Source of the DNA: Strigamia acuminata
Taxonomy: Eukaryota > Arthropoda > Chilopoda > Geophilomorpha > Linotaeniidae
Assembly: GCA_949358305.1 (NCBI GenBank)
Contig: OX442314.1
Coordinates: 42,604,581 to 42,664,580, forward strand
Length of the DNA: 60,000 bases
Direction of reading: 5' to 3'
In this document: one piece after another, positions 9,832 to 24,300 of the stretch
Position numbering within the stretch: position 1 is the stretch's first letter
How the letters are laid out: each line of letters begins with the position of its first letter
Program-made: the position numbers and the translations under genes
Notes under the pieces: generated by a model
What the model was told of the DNA's origin: nothing
The model's input: only the letters and a program-made list of their open reading frames with translations
The model's database searches: none

Positions 9832-10830
9832 ATGTGGGAGGGAAGAAGAGCGTGAGATAGAAAGTCCGGGTATGCGATTTCGAATTTGAACTGACAAACA
9901 AGCTTTACTTGATTTAATTAATTTCTCGTTTGACAGCAAGAAAAAAATCCTCTGGATAATATTGGCTGTGCTTTGTTGCTGTTGCTGCTTTATTTGCGTA
10001 GCAGTCCTGGGTGCAATACTCGGATACGCGATCATCGGTGGAGGCGGATCCGCTAAAGGACAAGGAGCGTTCGAACCCGGAGGTTTATTTGGCGGTGAGT
10101 CCGATAAAAATTGCCCTCGAATACTTTGCACTGAAGCGACTCGTAATTCTGATTGCAGAACCGCTAAACTATTGTCCCCCGACCAGAACGAAAGCTACAA
10201 ACGTTCCTCCGGTCAAAAAACTGGATTTCTCCAAGGCGGATAAAAGTCAAACGACGCAGAGTAGCGACTATACACGAATCACGGCTGCGGAACAGTTTTC
10301 GGTCGAGTTCGCGGTAGATGCCGATTCGTTTACTTGTAGCCACACTTCCTCGTCAGGCGAGCCGCTGGACAAGACACCGTGGTGGCGACTTGATATGACT
10401 GTCCAGCACGTGATTGATAACGTGGTTTTTGTGGGTAGAAAAGGCTTCTGTGAGTTGAAATGTGCGCGCTTGTGCGTGCAGGTGTTGAGCAATTGTAATT
10501 GTATTTGCAGATGCGAGAGACAACGATATGGAGGTTCGAGTCGGCGATCACATCGATGGGGTTGGTATACTCGGGCCATTCTCCAAGAACGGATTGTGTA
10601 ATGAATTTCGAGGCGTGCGAGAAGCGGGGAAGGACATTGATTTCAAATGTCCACCGACGCTGATAGGGCGATACATAACGGTGCAGAAGATTAAGTACAA
10701 AAGTTATCTCGTTCTAACTATTTGTACGCTGGAGATTAATGGATACGTAGTGCCACCGCCGGCGCCACTGCCGGCGCCACGAAAGCAAGAAAGACGACAG
10801 AAAAGATTGATTCGCAACTGGTTTCACTAA
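9832..10830 (+). CDS. F-type-lectin-like membrane protein, array copy 2 (A type)
   Basis: Exons 9832-9851, 9937-10094, 10159-10449 and 10511-10830; 262 residues. I saw no coding difference from copy 1 (NYC at residues 63-65, SSSGEP, LPAPRKQERR tail). All splice sites are kept and the frame is open throughout. Its upstream minisatellite is about 530 bp longer than that of copy 1. Confidence 0.68.
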
Positions 10831-11913
10831 TATTTATTAGTTGAATATGGTATATTCTCTGATGACTTGTTCTAATGTTATGTTTTGTTAAGCATCGTTT
10901 ATGAATGAGAAAAAATAAACGTTTGTGTAAAATGTTGCGTTTTCTTTTGCTTTATTCGAATTTTCAGAAAATAAATGGAAGGCACTTTTAGCTCCAAAGT
11001 CCGAACTTAGTTTGCAATGCAACATCCGGCTATTTTATGCAAAACGGTATGGACTAATCGTCAGCTGTCAATCGTCAGCTGGCAGCTGGCAGCTGACGAA
11101 TCGGATTATCTGGCTAATCCCCAAAAAACGCCGAAACTAATCGGCAGCTGTCAGCTGTCAATAGTCAGCTGCCGGTTTTTGGCCGACAGCTGCGCCGATT
11201 TTTGACCGTCAGCTGCGCTGGTTTTTGGCGGACAGCTGCCGACTGTCGACCGTCAGCTGATAACATGAAATAAATTAAATACACTCGAAAATAACATAAA
11301 AACCTGAAATAAACTCGAAAAAAAACATGAAAACATGAAATAAACTCGATAAAAACCTGAAAACAAATGAAATAAACATATGTAAACAGATTAAATAAAC
11401 ATATGTAAACAGATGAAATAAACATGTAAACAGATAAAATATTAAACATGAAAACATAAAATACACGCAAGTTTAAAAAAATATTCTTAACTAACTTTTA
11501 CATGTTGACCTGTTTCAGAGGAATATGATCCGCGTGTAGAATTCCTTTTTGAACCTTGATCGCAAGTGCTTTCAAATTATCTTCAATGAAAATTTAGTGA
11601 AATTTAAATTTTTTAATGGTAAACTTACTAAAATTTAAATTTTTTAATGGTAAACTTACTAAAATTTAAATTTTTTAATGAAGAATTTAATGAAATTTGG
11701 GGGTAGAAATATATATTTGCAAAAGTGCGCGGAGAACAAGAGAAACCATCTAAAATAAATAGATGATAACACTCGGATAAAACAAATTTCAATTAAAAAA
11801 TCTCGCAGATGAAAAAACCGAGGAAACAAACAACGAAGATGAGGCAGATGAGAATCTAGTTGCTTCGGGATAACATTTGGCACACGTCACAAGAACGTTC
11901 CCGCATTCACCAA

Positions 11914-12690
11914 TATACAGGGTGTCCTGCCGAACACCTACCAGGTGAATTATTTCACAATCATGTAAATTTAAAAATATTTTTGATTATGAATTTAAGT
12001 AAATGACATGTGACGAATTCAATGAAACATGTTAAATTCATGTGACATTGTTGCATCACTGTTTTGCATCTCGTAACTTTTAAACCAACAATGCTACGCA
12101 AAACATGTCAATTGCAAAGTTGTAGAGAACCATCTAATTAGTTTAGAACTGTTCTTAAAAAAATTATTTTTTACTGAAATGTTTTGAGAAAAAAAGGTTT
12201 TAAATGTTAGTCTACTCAGCTTTGTAACCTAAAACTATCATGTGGAATGTATTTCCAAAATAAATTATTTCCTTTCTTATGTGTTTCCTTACTTCTACTT
12301 ACAAATATGACCCAATAAAGTGTCTTAATTGAGGATTAGCTAGGTTGCCTCAATAGTTTTAAGTTACAAAGCTGAGTTACAAAGCTGAGTAGACTAACAT
12401 TTCAAACCTTTTTTCTCAAAACTTTTCAGTAAGAGATAATTTTTTTTAAGAACAGTTCTAGACTAATTAGAAGGTGCTCTACAACTTTGCAATTGACATT
12501 TTTTGTGTAGCATTGTTGGTTTAAAAGTTACGAGCTGCAAAACAGTGATGCAACAATGTCACATGAATTTAACATGTTTCATTGAATTCGTCACATGTCA
12601 TTGACTTAAATTCATAATCAAAAGTTTTTTTGAATTAACATGATTATGAAATAATTCACCTGGTAGGTGTTCGGCGGGACACCCTGTATA
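11914..12690. mobile_element. 777-bp foldback MITE (unit 2)
   Basis: Full-length copy between the AT-rich repeats and the TFIIA gamma remnant. Confidence 0.8.
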
Positions 12691-12774
12691 ACAACGCGGA
12701 ATTAAACACAAAACTATTGTACAGCCGTTGTCGACATTCGTTGAATCAGTGTTTGGTATTTTCACGCATTCAGA

Positions 12775-13082
12775 ATGACTTACCAACTTTATCGCAACAC
12801 GAGTTTGGGAAATGCTCTGCAAGACACGTTGGACGATTTTATTCAAAGTCAACACATTTCGCCGCAGCTAGCGCTTAAAGTTCTCCAGCAATTCGACAAA
12901 GCCATCAACACTGCACTTGCAACGCGGGTGAAGACAGATTAACATTCAAGGTAGATCGTTTGGAAACGTACCGATTGATGGACCGCGTGTGGACATTCGA
13001 GTTAAGAGGCGTCGATTTCACTCAAATGCCGCAATTGCCGAAATTAGATAAAGTGAAAATAGTTGCGTGCGACGCCAAATAA
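12775..13082 (+). pseudogene. GTF2A2: TFIIA gamma copy, frameshifted (unit 2)
   Basis: Matches the 1823 copy, including the missing base before RLTFKVD. Confidence 0.85.
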
Positions 13083-13416
13083 TCGTTAAACTTTTGTTTT
13101 CCTTTAATTTCTGTCCGTCTAATGCACCGTATAAACAAGTAAATAAAAATATTGAATTAATCATTTTAATTTATTGCAATTCGTAGAAAAAATGTGTGTT
13201 TTGAAAACACACATTTTTTCTACGAAATGACGTCATCGTCCATGAAAACACTGTTTTCAAAGAAACGCAGAAATAACTTTCTGCGTGATCAACAACGAAC
13301 ACAGTAATTTGACCGGTGAAGAATAATTCATAATCACCACAAACAATCAACATTTTCTTTCACGAGACATTCAGTCACGTTATTAAAACCAATAAAACCA
13401 CTTTTCGCGCTGCAAG

Positions 13417-14880
13417 TCGATTGAAATTTGACATAAACTTGTCAAAGTTTGACCAAAATTGGGAGAAATTTGTCAAATATTGTCAAAATTTGGCAAAATT
13501 TGTCAAAAAAATTTGTCAAATACCATACTGCCTCGATTAAACGCCGGACGTAACTAAGCGCCGGGACTCGATTAAACGCCGGGGGCTCGGCGGCGTGTAG
13601 TGCACTCATAAATGCCGCCCCTAACCGACCCGCCCGGCGGTGGGTCGGGTCGAAAAAAATTAATGAACGCCCCGGCGTTTATTCGAGGCAGGACAGTTAT
13701 TGTCAAAAATTGTGAGTAATTTGTCAAAATATGAGAAAAATTTGAGAAAAAGATGAGAAAAAGTTGAGAAAAAGTTGAGAAAAAGTTGAGAAAAAGTTGA
13801 GAAAAAGTTGAGAAAAAGTTGAGAAAAAGTTGAGAAAAAGTTGAGAAAAAGTTAAGAAAAAGTTGAGAAAAATTTGAGAAAAAGTTGAGAAAAAGTTGAG
13901 AAAAAGTTGAGAAAAAGTTGAGAAAAAGTTGAGAAAAAGTTGAGAAAAAGTTGAGAAAAAGTTGAGAAAAAGTCGAGAAAAAGTCGAGAAAAAGTTGAGA
14001 AAAATTTGAGAAAAAGTTGAGAAAAATTTGAGAAAAATTTGAGAAAAATTTGACAAATTTTGACATATTTTGAGAAATTTTGAGAAATTTTGCAGAAAAT
14101 TTTGACAAACTTTGACTTATTTTGACAAATTTTGAGAAATTTTGAGAAATTTTGCTCAAATTTTGACAAACTTTGACATATTTTGAGAATTTTTGAGAAA
14201 TTTTGAGAAATTTTGCCTAAATTTTGACAAACTTTGACATATTTTGACAAGTTTTGAGAAATTTTGCTCAAATTCTGACAAACTTTGACATATTTTGACA
14301 AATTTTGAGAATTTTTCTCAAATTTTTCTCAAATTTTTCTCAAATTTTGAGAAATTTTGAGAATTTTTCTCAAATTTTTCTCAAATTTTTCTCAAATTTT
14401 GAGAAATTTTGACAAATTTTAAGAGATTTTGAGAAATTTTGAGAAATTTTGACAAATTTTGACAAATTTTGACAAATTTTGACAAGTTTTGAGAAATTTT
14501 GCTCAAATTCTGACAAACTTTGACATATTTTGACAAATTTTGAGAATTTTTCTCAAATTTTTCTCAAATTTTTCTCAAATTTTGAGAAATTTTGACAAAT
14601 TTTAAGAGATTTTGAGAAATTTTGAGAAATTTTGACAAATTTTGACAAATTTTGACAAATTTTGACAAGTTTTGAGAAATTTTGCTCAAATTCTGACAAA
14701 CTTTGACATATTTTGACAAATTTTGAGAATTTTTCTCAAATTTTTCTCAAATTTTTCTCAAATTTTGAGAAATTTTGACAAATTTTAAGAGATTTTGAGA
14801 AATTTTGAGAAATTTTGACAAATTTTGACAAATTTTGACAAATTTTGGCATATTTTGACATATTTTGACATATTTTTTAG
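13417..14880. repeat. 11-bp-period minisatellite, unit 3 (1464 bp)
   Basis: Same length and internal order as in unit 2, including the variant repeats. Units 2 and 3 are thus very recent copies of each other. Confidence 0.88.
13528..13691. mobile_element. GC-rich foldback MITE (unit 3)
   Basis: Same element and position within the unit as at 2576. Confidence 0.7.
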
Positions 14881-15571
14881 TTAAATAAATACAAAATTTT
14901 ATCCCTTCTTCAATTTTCCATTTGCCAAATTTTATTACCGTCAAACAATTCTATCGAACACGGCTCAACAATCACAAAATGCATAATGGCTGCCTAACTC
15001 GCTCCTAACTCGGTCCTCACCCAACCAGCTCTCACCAACAAATGGCACAATCCTGTCTGTGCACAACATCTTTATATAGACTACACTATATATACCCTGT
15101 ACTAGGATATATACAGACCTATACCTACATATATAATAATATAATGTTTTGTACCTATCTACAAATAAGTAGGCTTAAATTTAGCATTGAATTCAATGTT
15201 AATCGCGGAACAAGTAGAGAATATGACGTTTTTCATTCAGCTCCATGATCACAGATCATCACCTCAGTTTGCAGTATTTACTCGCTAGAGTGCGCAACAA
15301 GTACGACTTTCCCGCCTATCCATCGTGCTGGCACAATGGCCGACCGCCTTCTCCTTACTTGTTAGTCGCAATTCTCCAACGTCGTGTGCAACCAGTTCAC
15401 CTAGGATGTCTCAAAGTGACAAACTACAAAATACTGGGACAAACAAAAATCACAATCCATCGCCGAGAAAATCGTCCGAAGCGCGAACCAACACATCGAA
15501 TCGAATCGAATCGAAACCATCACAAACAATCAAACACGGCACGGGTTAACTAACATTGCAGCGAGTCGGAA

Positions 15572-16570
15572 ATGTGGGAGGGAAGAAGAGCGTGAGATAG
15601 AAAGTCCGGGTATGCGATTTCGAATTTGAACTGACAAACAAGCTTTACTTGATTTAATTAATTTCTCGTTTGACAGCAAGAAAAAAATCCTCTGGATAAT
15701 ATTGGCTGTGCTTTGTTGCTGTTGCTGCTTTATTTGCGTAGCAGTCCTGGGTGCAATACTCGGATACGCGATCATCGGTGGAGGCGGATCCGCTAAAGGA
15801 CAAGGAGCGTTCGAACCCGGAGGTTTATTTGGCGGTGAGTCCGATAAAAATTGCCCTCGAATACTTTGCACTGAAGCGACTCGTAATTCTGATTGCAGAA
15901 CCGCTAAACTATTGTCCCCCGACCAGAACGAAAGCTACAAACGTTCCTCCGGTCAAAAAACTGGATTTCTCCAAGGCGGATAAAAGTCAAACGACGCAGA
16001 GTAGCGACTATACACGAATCACGGCTGCGGAACAGTTTTCGGTCGAGTTCGCGGTAGATGCCGATTCGTTTACTTGTAGCCACACTTCCTCGTCAGGCGA
16101 GCCGCTGGACAAGACACCGTGGTGGCGACTTGATATGACTGTCCAGCACGTGATTGATAACGTGGTTTTTGTGGGTAGAAAAGGCTTCTGTGAGTTGAAA
16201 TGTGCGCGCTTGTGCGTGCAGGTGTTGAGCAATTGTAATTGTATTTGCAGATGCGAGAGACAACGATATGGAGGTTCGAGTCGGCGATCACATCGATGGG
16301 GTTGGTATACTCGGGCCATTCTCCAAGAACGGATTGTGTAATGAATTTCGAGGCGTGCGAGAAGCGGGGAAGGACATTGATTTCAAATGTCCACCGACGC
16401 TGATAGGGCGATACATAACGGTGCAGAAGATTAAGTACAAAAGTTATCTCGTTCTAACTATTTGTACGCTGGAGATTAATGGATACGTAGTGCCACCGCC
16501 GGCGCCACTGCCGGCGCCACGAAAGCAAGAAAGACGACAGAAAAGATTGATTCGCAACTGGTTTCACTAA
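15572..16570 (+). CDS. F-type-lectin-like membrane protein, array copy 3 (A type)
   Basis: Exons 15572-15591, 15677-15834, 15899-16189 and 16251-16570; 262 residues, A-type throughout. It lies between the long minisatellite and the CAGCTG cluster, as in unit 2. Open frame with intact splice signals. Confidence 0.68.
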
Positions 16571-17653
16571 TATTTATTAGTTGAATATGGTATATTCTCT
16601 GATGACTTGTTCTAATGTTATGTTTTGTTAAGCATCGTTTATGAATGAGAAAAAATAAACGTTTGTGTAAAATGTTGCGTTTTCTTTTGCTTTATTCGAA
16701 TTTTCAGAAAATAAATGGAAGGCACTTTTAGCTCCAAAGTCCGAACTTAGTTTGCAATGCAACATCCGGCTATTTTATGCAAAACGGGATGGACTAATCG
16801 TCAGCTGTCAATCGTCAGCTGGCAGCTGGCAGCTGACGAATCGGATTATCTGGCTAATCCCCAAAAAACGCCGAAACTAATCGGCAGCTGTCAGCTGTCA
16901 ATAGTCAGCTGCCGGTTTTTGGCCGACAGCTGCGCCGATTTTTGACCGTCAGCTGCGCTGGTTTTTGGCGGACAGCTGCCGACTGTCGACCGTCAGCTGA
17001 TAACATGAAATAAATTAAATACACTCGAAAATAACATAAAAACCTGAAATAAACTCGAAAAAAAACATGAAAACATGAAATAAACTCGATAAAAACCTGA
17101 AAACAAATGAAATAAACATATGTAAACAGATTAAATAAACATATGTAAACAGATGAAATAAACATGTAAACAGATAAAATATTAAACATGAAAACATAAA
17201 ATACACGCAAGTTTAAAAAAATATTCTTAACTAACTTTTACATGTTGACCTGTTTCAGAGGAATATGATCCGCGTGTAGAATTCCTTTTTGAACCTTGAT
17301 CGCAAGTGCTTTCAAATTATCTTCAATGAAAATTTAGTGAAATTTAAATTTTTTAATGGTAAACTTACTAAAATTTAAATTTTTTAATGGTAAACTTACT
17401 AAAATTTAAATTTTTTAATGAAGAATTTAATGAAATTTGGGGGTAGAAATATATATTTGCAAAAGTGCGCGGAGAACAAGAGAAACCATCTAAAATAAAT
17501 AGATGATAACACTCGGATAAAACAAATTTCAATTAAAAAATCTCGCAGATGAAAAAACCGAGGAAACAAACAACGAAGATGAGGCAGATGAGAATCTAGT
17601 TGCTTCGGGATAACATTTGGCACACGTCACAAGAACGTTCCCGCATTCACCAA

Positions 17654-18430
17654 TATACAGGGTGTCCTGCCGAACACCTACCAGGTGAATTATTTCACAA
17701 TCATGTAAATTTAAAAATATTTTTGATTATGAATTTAAGTAAATGACATGTGACGAATTCAATGAAACATGTTAAATTCATGTGACATTGTTGCATCACT
17801 GTTTTGCATCTCGTAACTTTTAAACCAACAATGCTACGCAAAACATGTCAATTGCAAAGTTGTAGAGAACCATCTAATTAGTTTAGAACTGTTCTTAAAA
17901 AAATTATTTTTTACTGAAATGTTTTGAGAAAAAAAGGTTTTAAATGTTAGTCTACTCAGCTTTGTAACCTAAAACTATCATGTGGAATGTATTTCCAAAA
18001 TAAATTATTTCCTTTCTTATGTGTTTCCTTACTTCTACTTACAAATATGACCCAATAAAGTGTCTTAATTGAGGATTAGCTAGGTTGCCTCAATAGTTTT
18101 AAGTTACAAAGCTGAGTTACAAAGCTGAGTAGACTAACATTTCAAACCTTTTTTCTCAAAACTTTTCAGTAAGAGATAATTTTTTTTAAGAACAGTTCTA
18201 GACTAATTAGAAGGTGCTCTACAACTTTGCAATTGACATTTTTTGTGTAGCATTGTTGGTTTAAAAGTTACGAGCTGCAAAACAGTGATGCAACAATGTC
18301 ACATGAATTTAACATGTTTCATTGAATTCGTCACATGTCATTGACTTAAATTCATAATCAAAAGTTTTTTTGAATTAACATGATTATGAAATAATTCACC
18401 TGGTAGGTGTTCGGCGGGACACCCTGTATA
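17654..18430. mobile_element. 777-bp foldback MITE (unit 3)
   Basis: Full-length copy with both ends intact. Confidence 0.8.
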
Positions 18431-18514
18431 ACAACGCGGAATTAAACACAAAACTATTGTACAGCCGTTGTCGACATTCGTTGAATCAGTGTTTGGTATT
18501 TTCACGCATTCAGA

Positions 18515-18822
18515 ATGACTTACCAACTTTATCGCAACACGAGTTTGGGAAATGCTCTGCAAGACACGTTGGACGATTTTATTCAAAGTCAACACATTTC
18601 GCCGCAGCTAGCGCTTAAAGTTCTCCAGCAATTCGACAAAGCCATCAACACTGCACTTGCAACGCGGGTGAAGACAGATTAACATTCAAGGTAGATCGTT
18701 TGGAAACGTACCGATTGATGGACCGCGTGTGGACATTCGAGTTAAGAGGCGTCGATTTCACTCAAATGCCGCAATTGCCGAAATTAGATAAAGTGAAAAT
18801 AGTTGCGTGCGACGCCAAATAA
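18515..18822 (+). pseudogene. GTF2A2: TFIIA gamma copy, frameshifted (unit 3)
   Basis: Same two-frame structure as at 1823; no further damage seen. Confidence 0.85.
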
Positions 18823-19156
18823 TCGTTAAACTTTTGTTTTCCTTTAATTTCTGTCCGTCTAATGCACCGTATAAACAAGTAAATAAAAATATTGAATTAA
18901 TCATTTTAATTTATTGCAATTCGTAGAAAAAATGTGTGTTTTGAAAACACACATTTTTTCTACGAAATGACGTCATCGTCCATGAAAACACTGTTTTCAA
19001 AGAAACGCAGAAATAACTTTCTGCGTGATCAACAACGAACACAGTAATTTGACCGGTGAAGAATAATTCATAATCACCACAAACAATCAACATTTTCTTT
19101 CACGAGACATTCAGTCACGTTATTAAAACCAATAAAACCACTTTTCGCGCTGCAAG

Positions 19157-20620
19157 TCGATTGAAATTTGACATAAACTTGTCAAAGTTTGACCAAAATT
19201 GGGAGAAATTTGTCAAATATTGTCAAAATTTGGCAAAATTTGTCAAAAAAATTTGTCAAATACCATACTGCCTCGATTAAACGCCGGACGTAACTAAGCG
19301 CCGGGACTCGATTAAACGCCGGGGGCTCGGCGGCGTGTAGTGCACTCATAAATGCCGCCCCTAACCGACCCGCCCGGCGGTGGGTCGGGTCGAAAAAAAT
19401 TAATGAACGCCCCGGCGTTTATTCGAGGCAGGACAGTTATTGTCAAAAATTGTGAGTAATTTGTCAAAATATGAGAAAAATTTGAGAAAAAGATGAGAAA
19501 AAGTTGAGAAAAAGTTGAGAAAAAGTTGAGAAAAAGTTGAGAAAAAGTTGAGAAAAAGTTGAGAAAAAGTTGAGAAAAAGTTGAGAAAAAGTTAAGAAAA
19601 AGTTGAGAAAAATTTGAGAAAAAGTTGAGAAAAAGTTGAGAAAAAGTTGAGAAAAAGTTGAGAAAAAGTTGAGAAAAAGTTGAGAAAAAGTTGAGAAAAA
19701 GTTGAGAAAAAGTCGAGAAAAAGTCGAGAAAAAGTTGAGAAAAATTTGAGAAAAAGTTGAGAAAAATTTGAGAAAAATTTGAGAAAAATTTGACAAATTT
19801 TGACATATTTTGAGAAATTTTGAGAAATTTTGCAGAAAATTTTGACAAACTTTGACTTATTTTGACAAATTTTGAGAAATTTTGAGAAATTTTGCTCAAA
19901 TTTTGACAAACTTTGACATATTTTGAGAATTTTTGAGAAATTTTGAGAAATTTTGCCTAAATTTTGACAAACTTTGACATATTTTGACAAGTTTTGAGAA
20001 ATTTTGCTCAAATTCTGACAAACTTTGACATATTTTGACAAATTTTGAGAATTTTTCTCAAATTTTTCTCAAATTTTTCTCAAATTTTGAGAAATTTTGA
20101 GAATTTTTCTCAAATTTTTCTCAAATTTTTCTCAAATTTTGAGAAATTTTGACAAATTTTAAGAGATTTTGAGAAATTTTGAGAAATTTTGACAAATTTT
20201 GACAAATTTTGACAAATTTTGACAAGTTTTGAGAAATTTTGCTCAAATTCTGACAAACTTTGACATATTTTGACAAATTTTGAGAATTTTTCTCAAATTT
20301 TTCTCAAATTTTTCTCAAATTTTGAGAAATTTTGACAAATTTTAAGAGATTTTGAGAAATTTTGAGAAATTTTGACAAATTTTGACAAATTTTGACAAAT
20401 TTTGACAAGTTTTGAGAAATTTTGCTCAAATTCTGACAAACTTTGACATATTTTGACAAATTTTGAGAATTTTTCTCAAATTTTTCTCAAATTTTTCTCA
20501 AATTTTGAGAAATTTTGACAAATTTTAAGAGATTTTGAGAAATTTTGAGAAATTTTGACAAATTTTGACAAATTTTGACAAATTTTGGCATATTTTGACA
20601 TATTTTGACATATTTTTTAG
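19157..20620. repeat. 11-bp-period minisatellite, unit 4 (1464 bp)
   Basis: Identical in length and layout to units 2 and 3, although the lectin that follows is B type. Confidence 0.88.
19268..19431. mobile_element. GC-rich foldback MITE (unit 4)
   Basis: Intact copy inside the minisatellite. Confidence 0.7.
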
Positions 20621-21311
20621 TTAAATAAATACAAAATTTTATCCCTTCTTCAATTTTCCATTTGCCAAATTTTATTACCGTCAAACAATTCTATCGAACA
20701 CGGCTCAACAATCACAAAATGCATAATGGCTGCCTAACTCGCTCCTAACTCGGTCCTCACCCAACCAGCTCTCACCAACAAATGGCACAATCCTGTCTGT
20801 GCACAACATCTTTATATAGACTACACTATATATACCCTGTACTAGGATATATACAGACCTATACCTACATATATAATAATATAATGTTTTGTACCTATCT
20901 ACAAATAAGTAGGCTTAAATTTAGCATTGAATTCAATGTTAATCGCGGAACAAGTAGAGAATATGACGTTTTTCATTCAGCTCCATGATCACAGATCATC
21001 ACCTCAGTTTGCAGTATTTACTCGCTAGAGTGCGCAACAAGTACGACTTTCCCGCCTATCCATCGTGCTGGCACAATGGCCGACCGCCTTCTCCTTACTT
21101 GTTAGTCGCAATTCTCCAACGTCGTGTGCAACCAGTTCACCTAGGATGTCTCAAAGTGACAAACTACAAAATACTGGGACAAACAAAAATCACAATCCAT
21201 CGCCGAGAAAATCGTCCGAAGCGCGAACCAACACATCGAATCGAATCGAATCGAAACCATCACAAACAATCAAACACGGCACGGGTTAACTAACATTGCA
21301 GCGAGTCGGAA

Positions 21312-22317
21312 ATGTGGGAGGGAAGAAGAGCGTGAGATAGAAAGTCCGGGTATGCGATTTCGAATTTGAACTGACAAACAAGCTTTACTTGATTTAATTA
21401 ATTTCTCGTTTGACAGCAAGAAAAAAATCCTCTGGATAATATTGGCTGTGCTTTGTTGCTGTTGCTGCTTTATTTGCGTAGCAGTCCTGGGTGCAATACT
21501 CGGATACGCGATCATCGGTGGAGGCGGATCCGCTAAAGGACAAGGAGCGTTCGAACCCGGAGGTTTATTTGGCGGTGAGTCCGATAAAAATTGCCCTCGA
21601 ATACTTTGCACTGAAGCGACTCGTAATTCTGATTGCAGAACCGCTAGACTATTGTCCCCCGACCAGAACGAAAGCTACAAACGTTCCTCCGGTCAAAAAA
21701 CTGGATTTCTCCAAGGCGGATAAAAGTCAAACGACGCAGAGTAGCGACTATACACGAATCACGGCTGCGGAACAGTTTTCGGTCGAGTTCGCGGTAGATG
21801 CCGATTCGTTTACTTGTAGCCACACTTCCTCAGGCGAGCCGCTGGACAAGACACCGTGGTGGCGACTTGATATGACTGTCCAGCACGTGATTGATAACGT
21901 GGTTTTTGTGGGTAGAAAAGGCTTCTGTGAGTTGAAATGTGCGCGCTTGTGCGCGCTTGTGCAATGTGCAGGTGTTGAGCAATTGTAATTGTATTTGCAG
22001 CTGCGAGGGACAACGATATGGAGGTTCGAGTCGGCGATCACATCGATGGGGTTGGTATACTCGGGCCATTCTCCAAGAACGGATTGTGTAATGAATTTCG
22101 AGGCGTGCGAGAAGCGGGGAAGGACATTGATTTCAAATGTCCACCGACGCTGATAGGGCGATACATAACGGTGCAGAAGATTAAGTACAAAAGTTATCTC
22201 GTTCTAACTATTTGTACGCTGGAGATTAATGGATACGTGGTGCCACCGCCAGCGCCACCGCCAGCGCCACCGCCAAAAAGACGACAGAAAAGATTGATTC
22301 GCAACTGGTTTCACTAA
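21312..22317 (+). CDS. F-type-lectin-like membrane protein, array copy 4 (B type)
   Basis: Exons 21312-21331, 21417-21574, 21639-21926 and 22001-22317; 260 residues. B-type changes against copy 1: NYC becomes DYC at residues 63-65; one serine is lost (SSGEP, 3-bp deletion); intron 3 is 13 bp longer with a doubled gcgcttgt; the codon across the last splice gives Ser for Tyr157; the tail is PPPAPPPAPPPKRRQKR. Each indel in coding sequence keeps the frame, which suggests protein-level constraint. Confidence 0.68.
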
Positions 22318-23439
22318 TATTTATTAGTTGAATATGGTATATTCTCTGATGACTTGTTCTAATGTTATGTTTTGTTAAGCATCGTTTATGAATGAGAAAA
22401 AATAAACGTTTGTGTAAAATGTTGCGTTTTCTTTTGCTTTATTCGAATTTTCAGAAAATAAATGGAAGGCACTTTTAGCTCCAAAGTCCGAACTTAGTTT
22501 GCAATGCAACATCCGGCTATTTTATGCAAAACGGTATGGACTAATCGTCAGCTGTCAATCGTCAGCTGGCAGCTGGCAGCTGACGAATCGGATTATCTGG
22601 CTAATCCCCAAAAAACGCCGAAACTAATCGGCAGCTGTCAGCTGTCAATAGTCAGCTGCCGGTTTTTGGCCGACAGCTGCGCCGATTTTCGACCGTCAGC
22701 TGCGCTGGTTTTTGGCGGACAGCTGCCGACTGTCGACCGTCAGCTGATAACATGAAATAAATTAAATACACTCGAAAATAACATAAAAACCTGAAATAAA
22801 CTCGAAAAAAAACATGAAAACATGAAATAAACTCGATAAAAACCTGAAAACAAATGAAATAAACATATGTAAACAGATGAAATAAACATGTAAACAGATA
22901 AAATATTAAACATGAAAACATAAAATACACGCAAGTTTAAAAAAATATTCTTAACTAACTTTTACATGTTGACCTGTTTCAGAGGAATATGATCCGCGTG
23001 TAGAATTCCTTTTTGAACCTTGATCGCAAGTGCTTTCAAATTATCTTCAATGAAAATTTAGTGAAATTTAAATTTTTTAATGGTAAACTTACTAAAATTT
23101 AAATTTTTTAATGGTAAACTTACTAAAATTTAAATTTTTTAATGGTAAACTTACTAAAATTTAAATTTTTTAATGGTAAACTTACTAAAATTTAAATTTT
23201 TTAATGAAGAATTTAATGAAATTTGGGGGTAGAAATATATATTTGCAAAAGTGCGCGGAGAACAAGAGAAACCATCTAAAATAAATAGATGATAACACTC
23301 GGATAAAACAAATTTCAATTAAAAAATCTCGCAGATGAAAAAACCGAGGAAACAAACAACGAAGATGAGGCAGATGAGAATCTAGTTGCTTCGGGATAAC
23401 ATTTGGCACACGTCACAAGAACGTTCCCGCATTCACCAA

Positions 23440-24216
23440 TATACAGGGTGTCCTGCCGAACACCTACCAGGTGAATTATTTCACAATCATGTAAATTTAA
23501 AAATACTTTTGATTATGAATTTAAGTAAATGACATGTGACGAATTCAATGAAACATGTTAAATTCATGTGACATTGTTGCATCACTGTTTTGCATCTCGT
23601 AACTTTTAAACCAACAATGCTACGCAAAACATGTCAATTGCAAAGTTGTAGAGAACCATCTAATTAGTTTAGAACTGTTCTTAAAAAAATTATTTTTTAC
23701 TGAAATGTTTTGAGAAAAAAAGGTTTTAAATGTTAGTCTACTCAGCTTTGTAACCTAAAACTATCATGTGGAATGTATTTCCAAAATAAATTATTTCCTT
23801 TCTTATGTGTTTCCTTACTTCTACTTACAAATATGACCCAATAAAGTGTCTTAATTGAGGATTAGCTAGGTTGCCTCAATAGTTTTAAGTTACAAAGCTG
23901 AGTTACAAAGCTGAGTAGACTAACATTTCAAACCTTTTTTCTCAAAACTTTTCAGTAAGAGATAATTTTTTTTAAGAACAGTTCTAGACTAATTAGAAGG
24001 TGCTCTACAACTTTGCAATTGACATTTTTTGTGTAGCATTGTTGGTTTAAAAGTTACGAGCTGCAAAACAGTGATGCAACAATGTCACATGAATTTAACA
24101 TGTTTCATTGAATTCGTCACATGTCATTGACTTAAATTCATAATCAAAAGTTTTTTTGAATTAACATGATTATGAAATAATTCACCTGGTAGGTGTTCGG
24201 CGGGACACCCTGTATA
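23440..24216. mobile_element. 777-bp foldback MITE (unit 4)
   Basis: Full length. It shares a single-base variant (aaaatactttt near 23500) with the unit 6 copy. Confidence 0.8.
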
Positions 24217-24300
24217 ACAACGCGGAATTAAACACAAAACTATTGTACAGCCGTTGTCGACATTCGTTGAATCAGTGTTTGGTATTTTCACGCATTCAGA

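Larger units (their letters stand above)
7520..13259 (+). repeat. Tandem array unit 2
   Basis: 5740 bp, the same length as unit 3 and nearly identical to it. Long 1464-bp minisatellite, A-type lectin, full MITE. Confidence 0.9.
13260..18999 (+). repeat. Tandem array unit 3
   Basis: 5740 bp. It matches unit 2 closely. One visible difference is aaaacgggatgg near 16785, which also occurs in unit 0, where the other units have aaaacggtatgg. Confidence 0.9.
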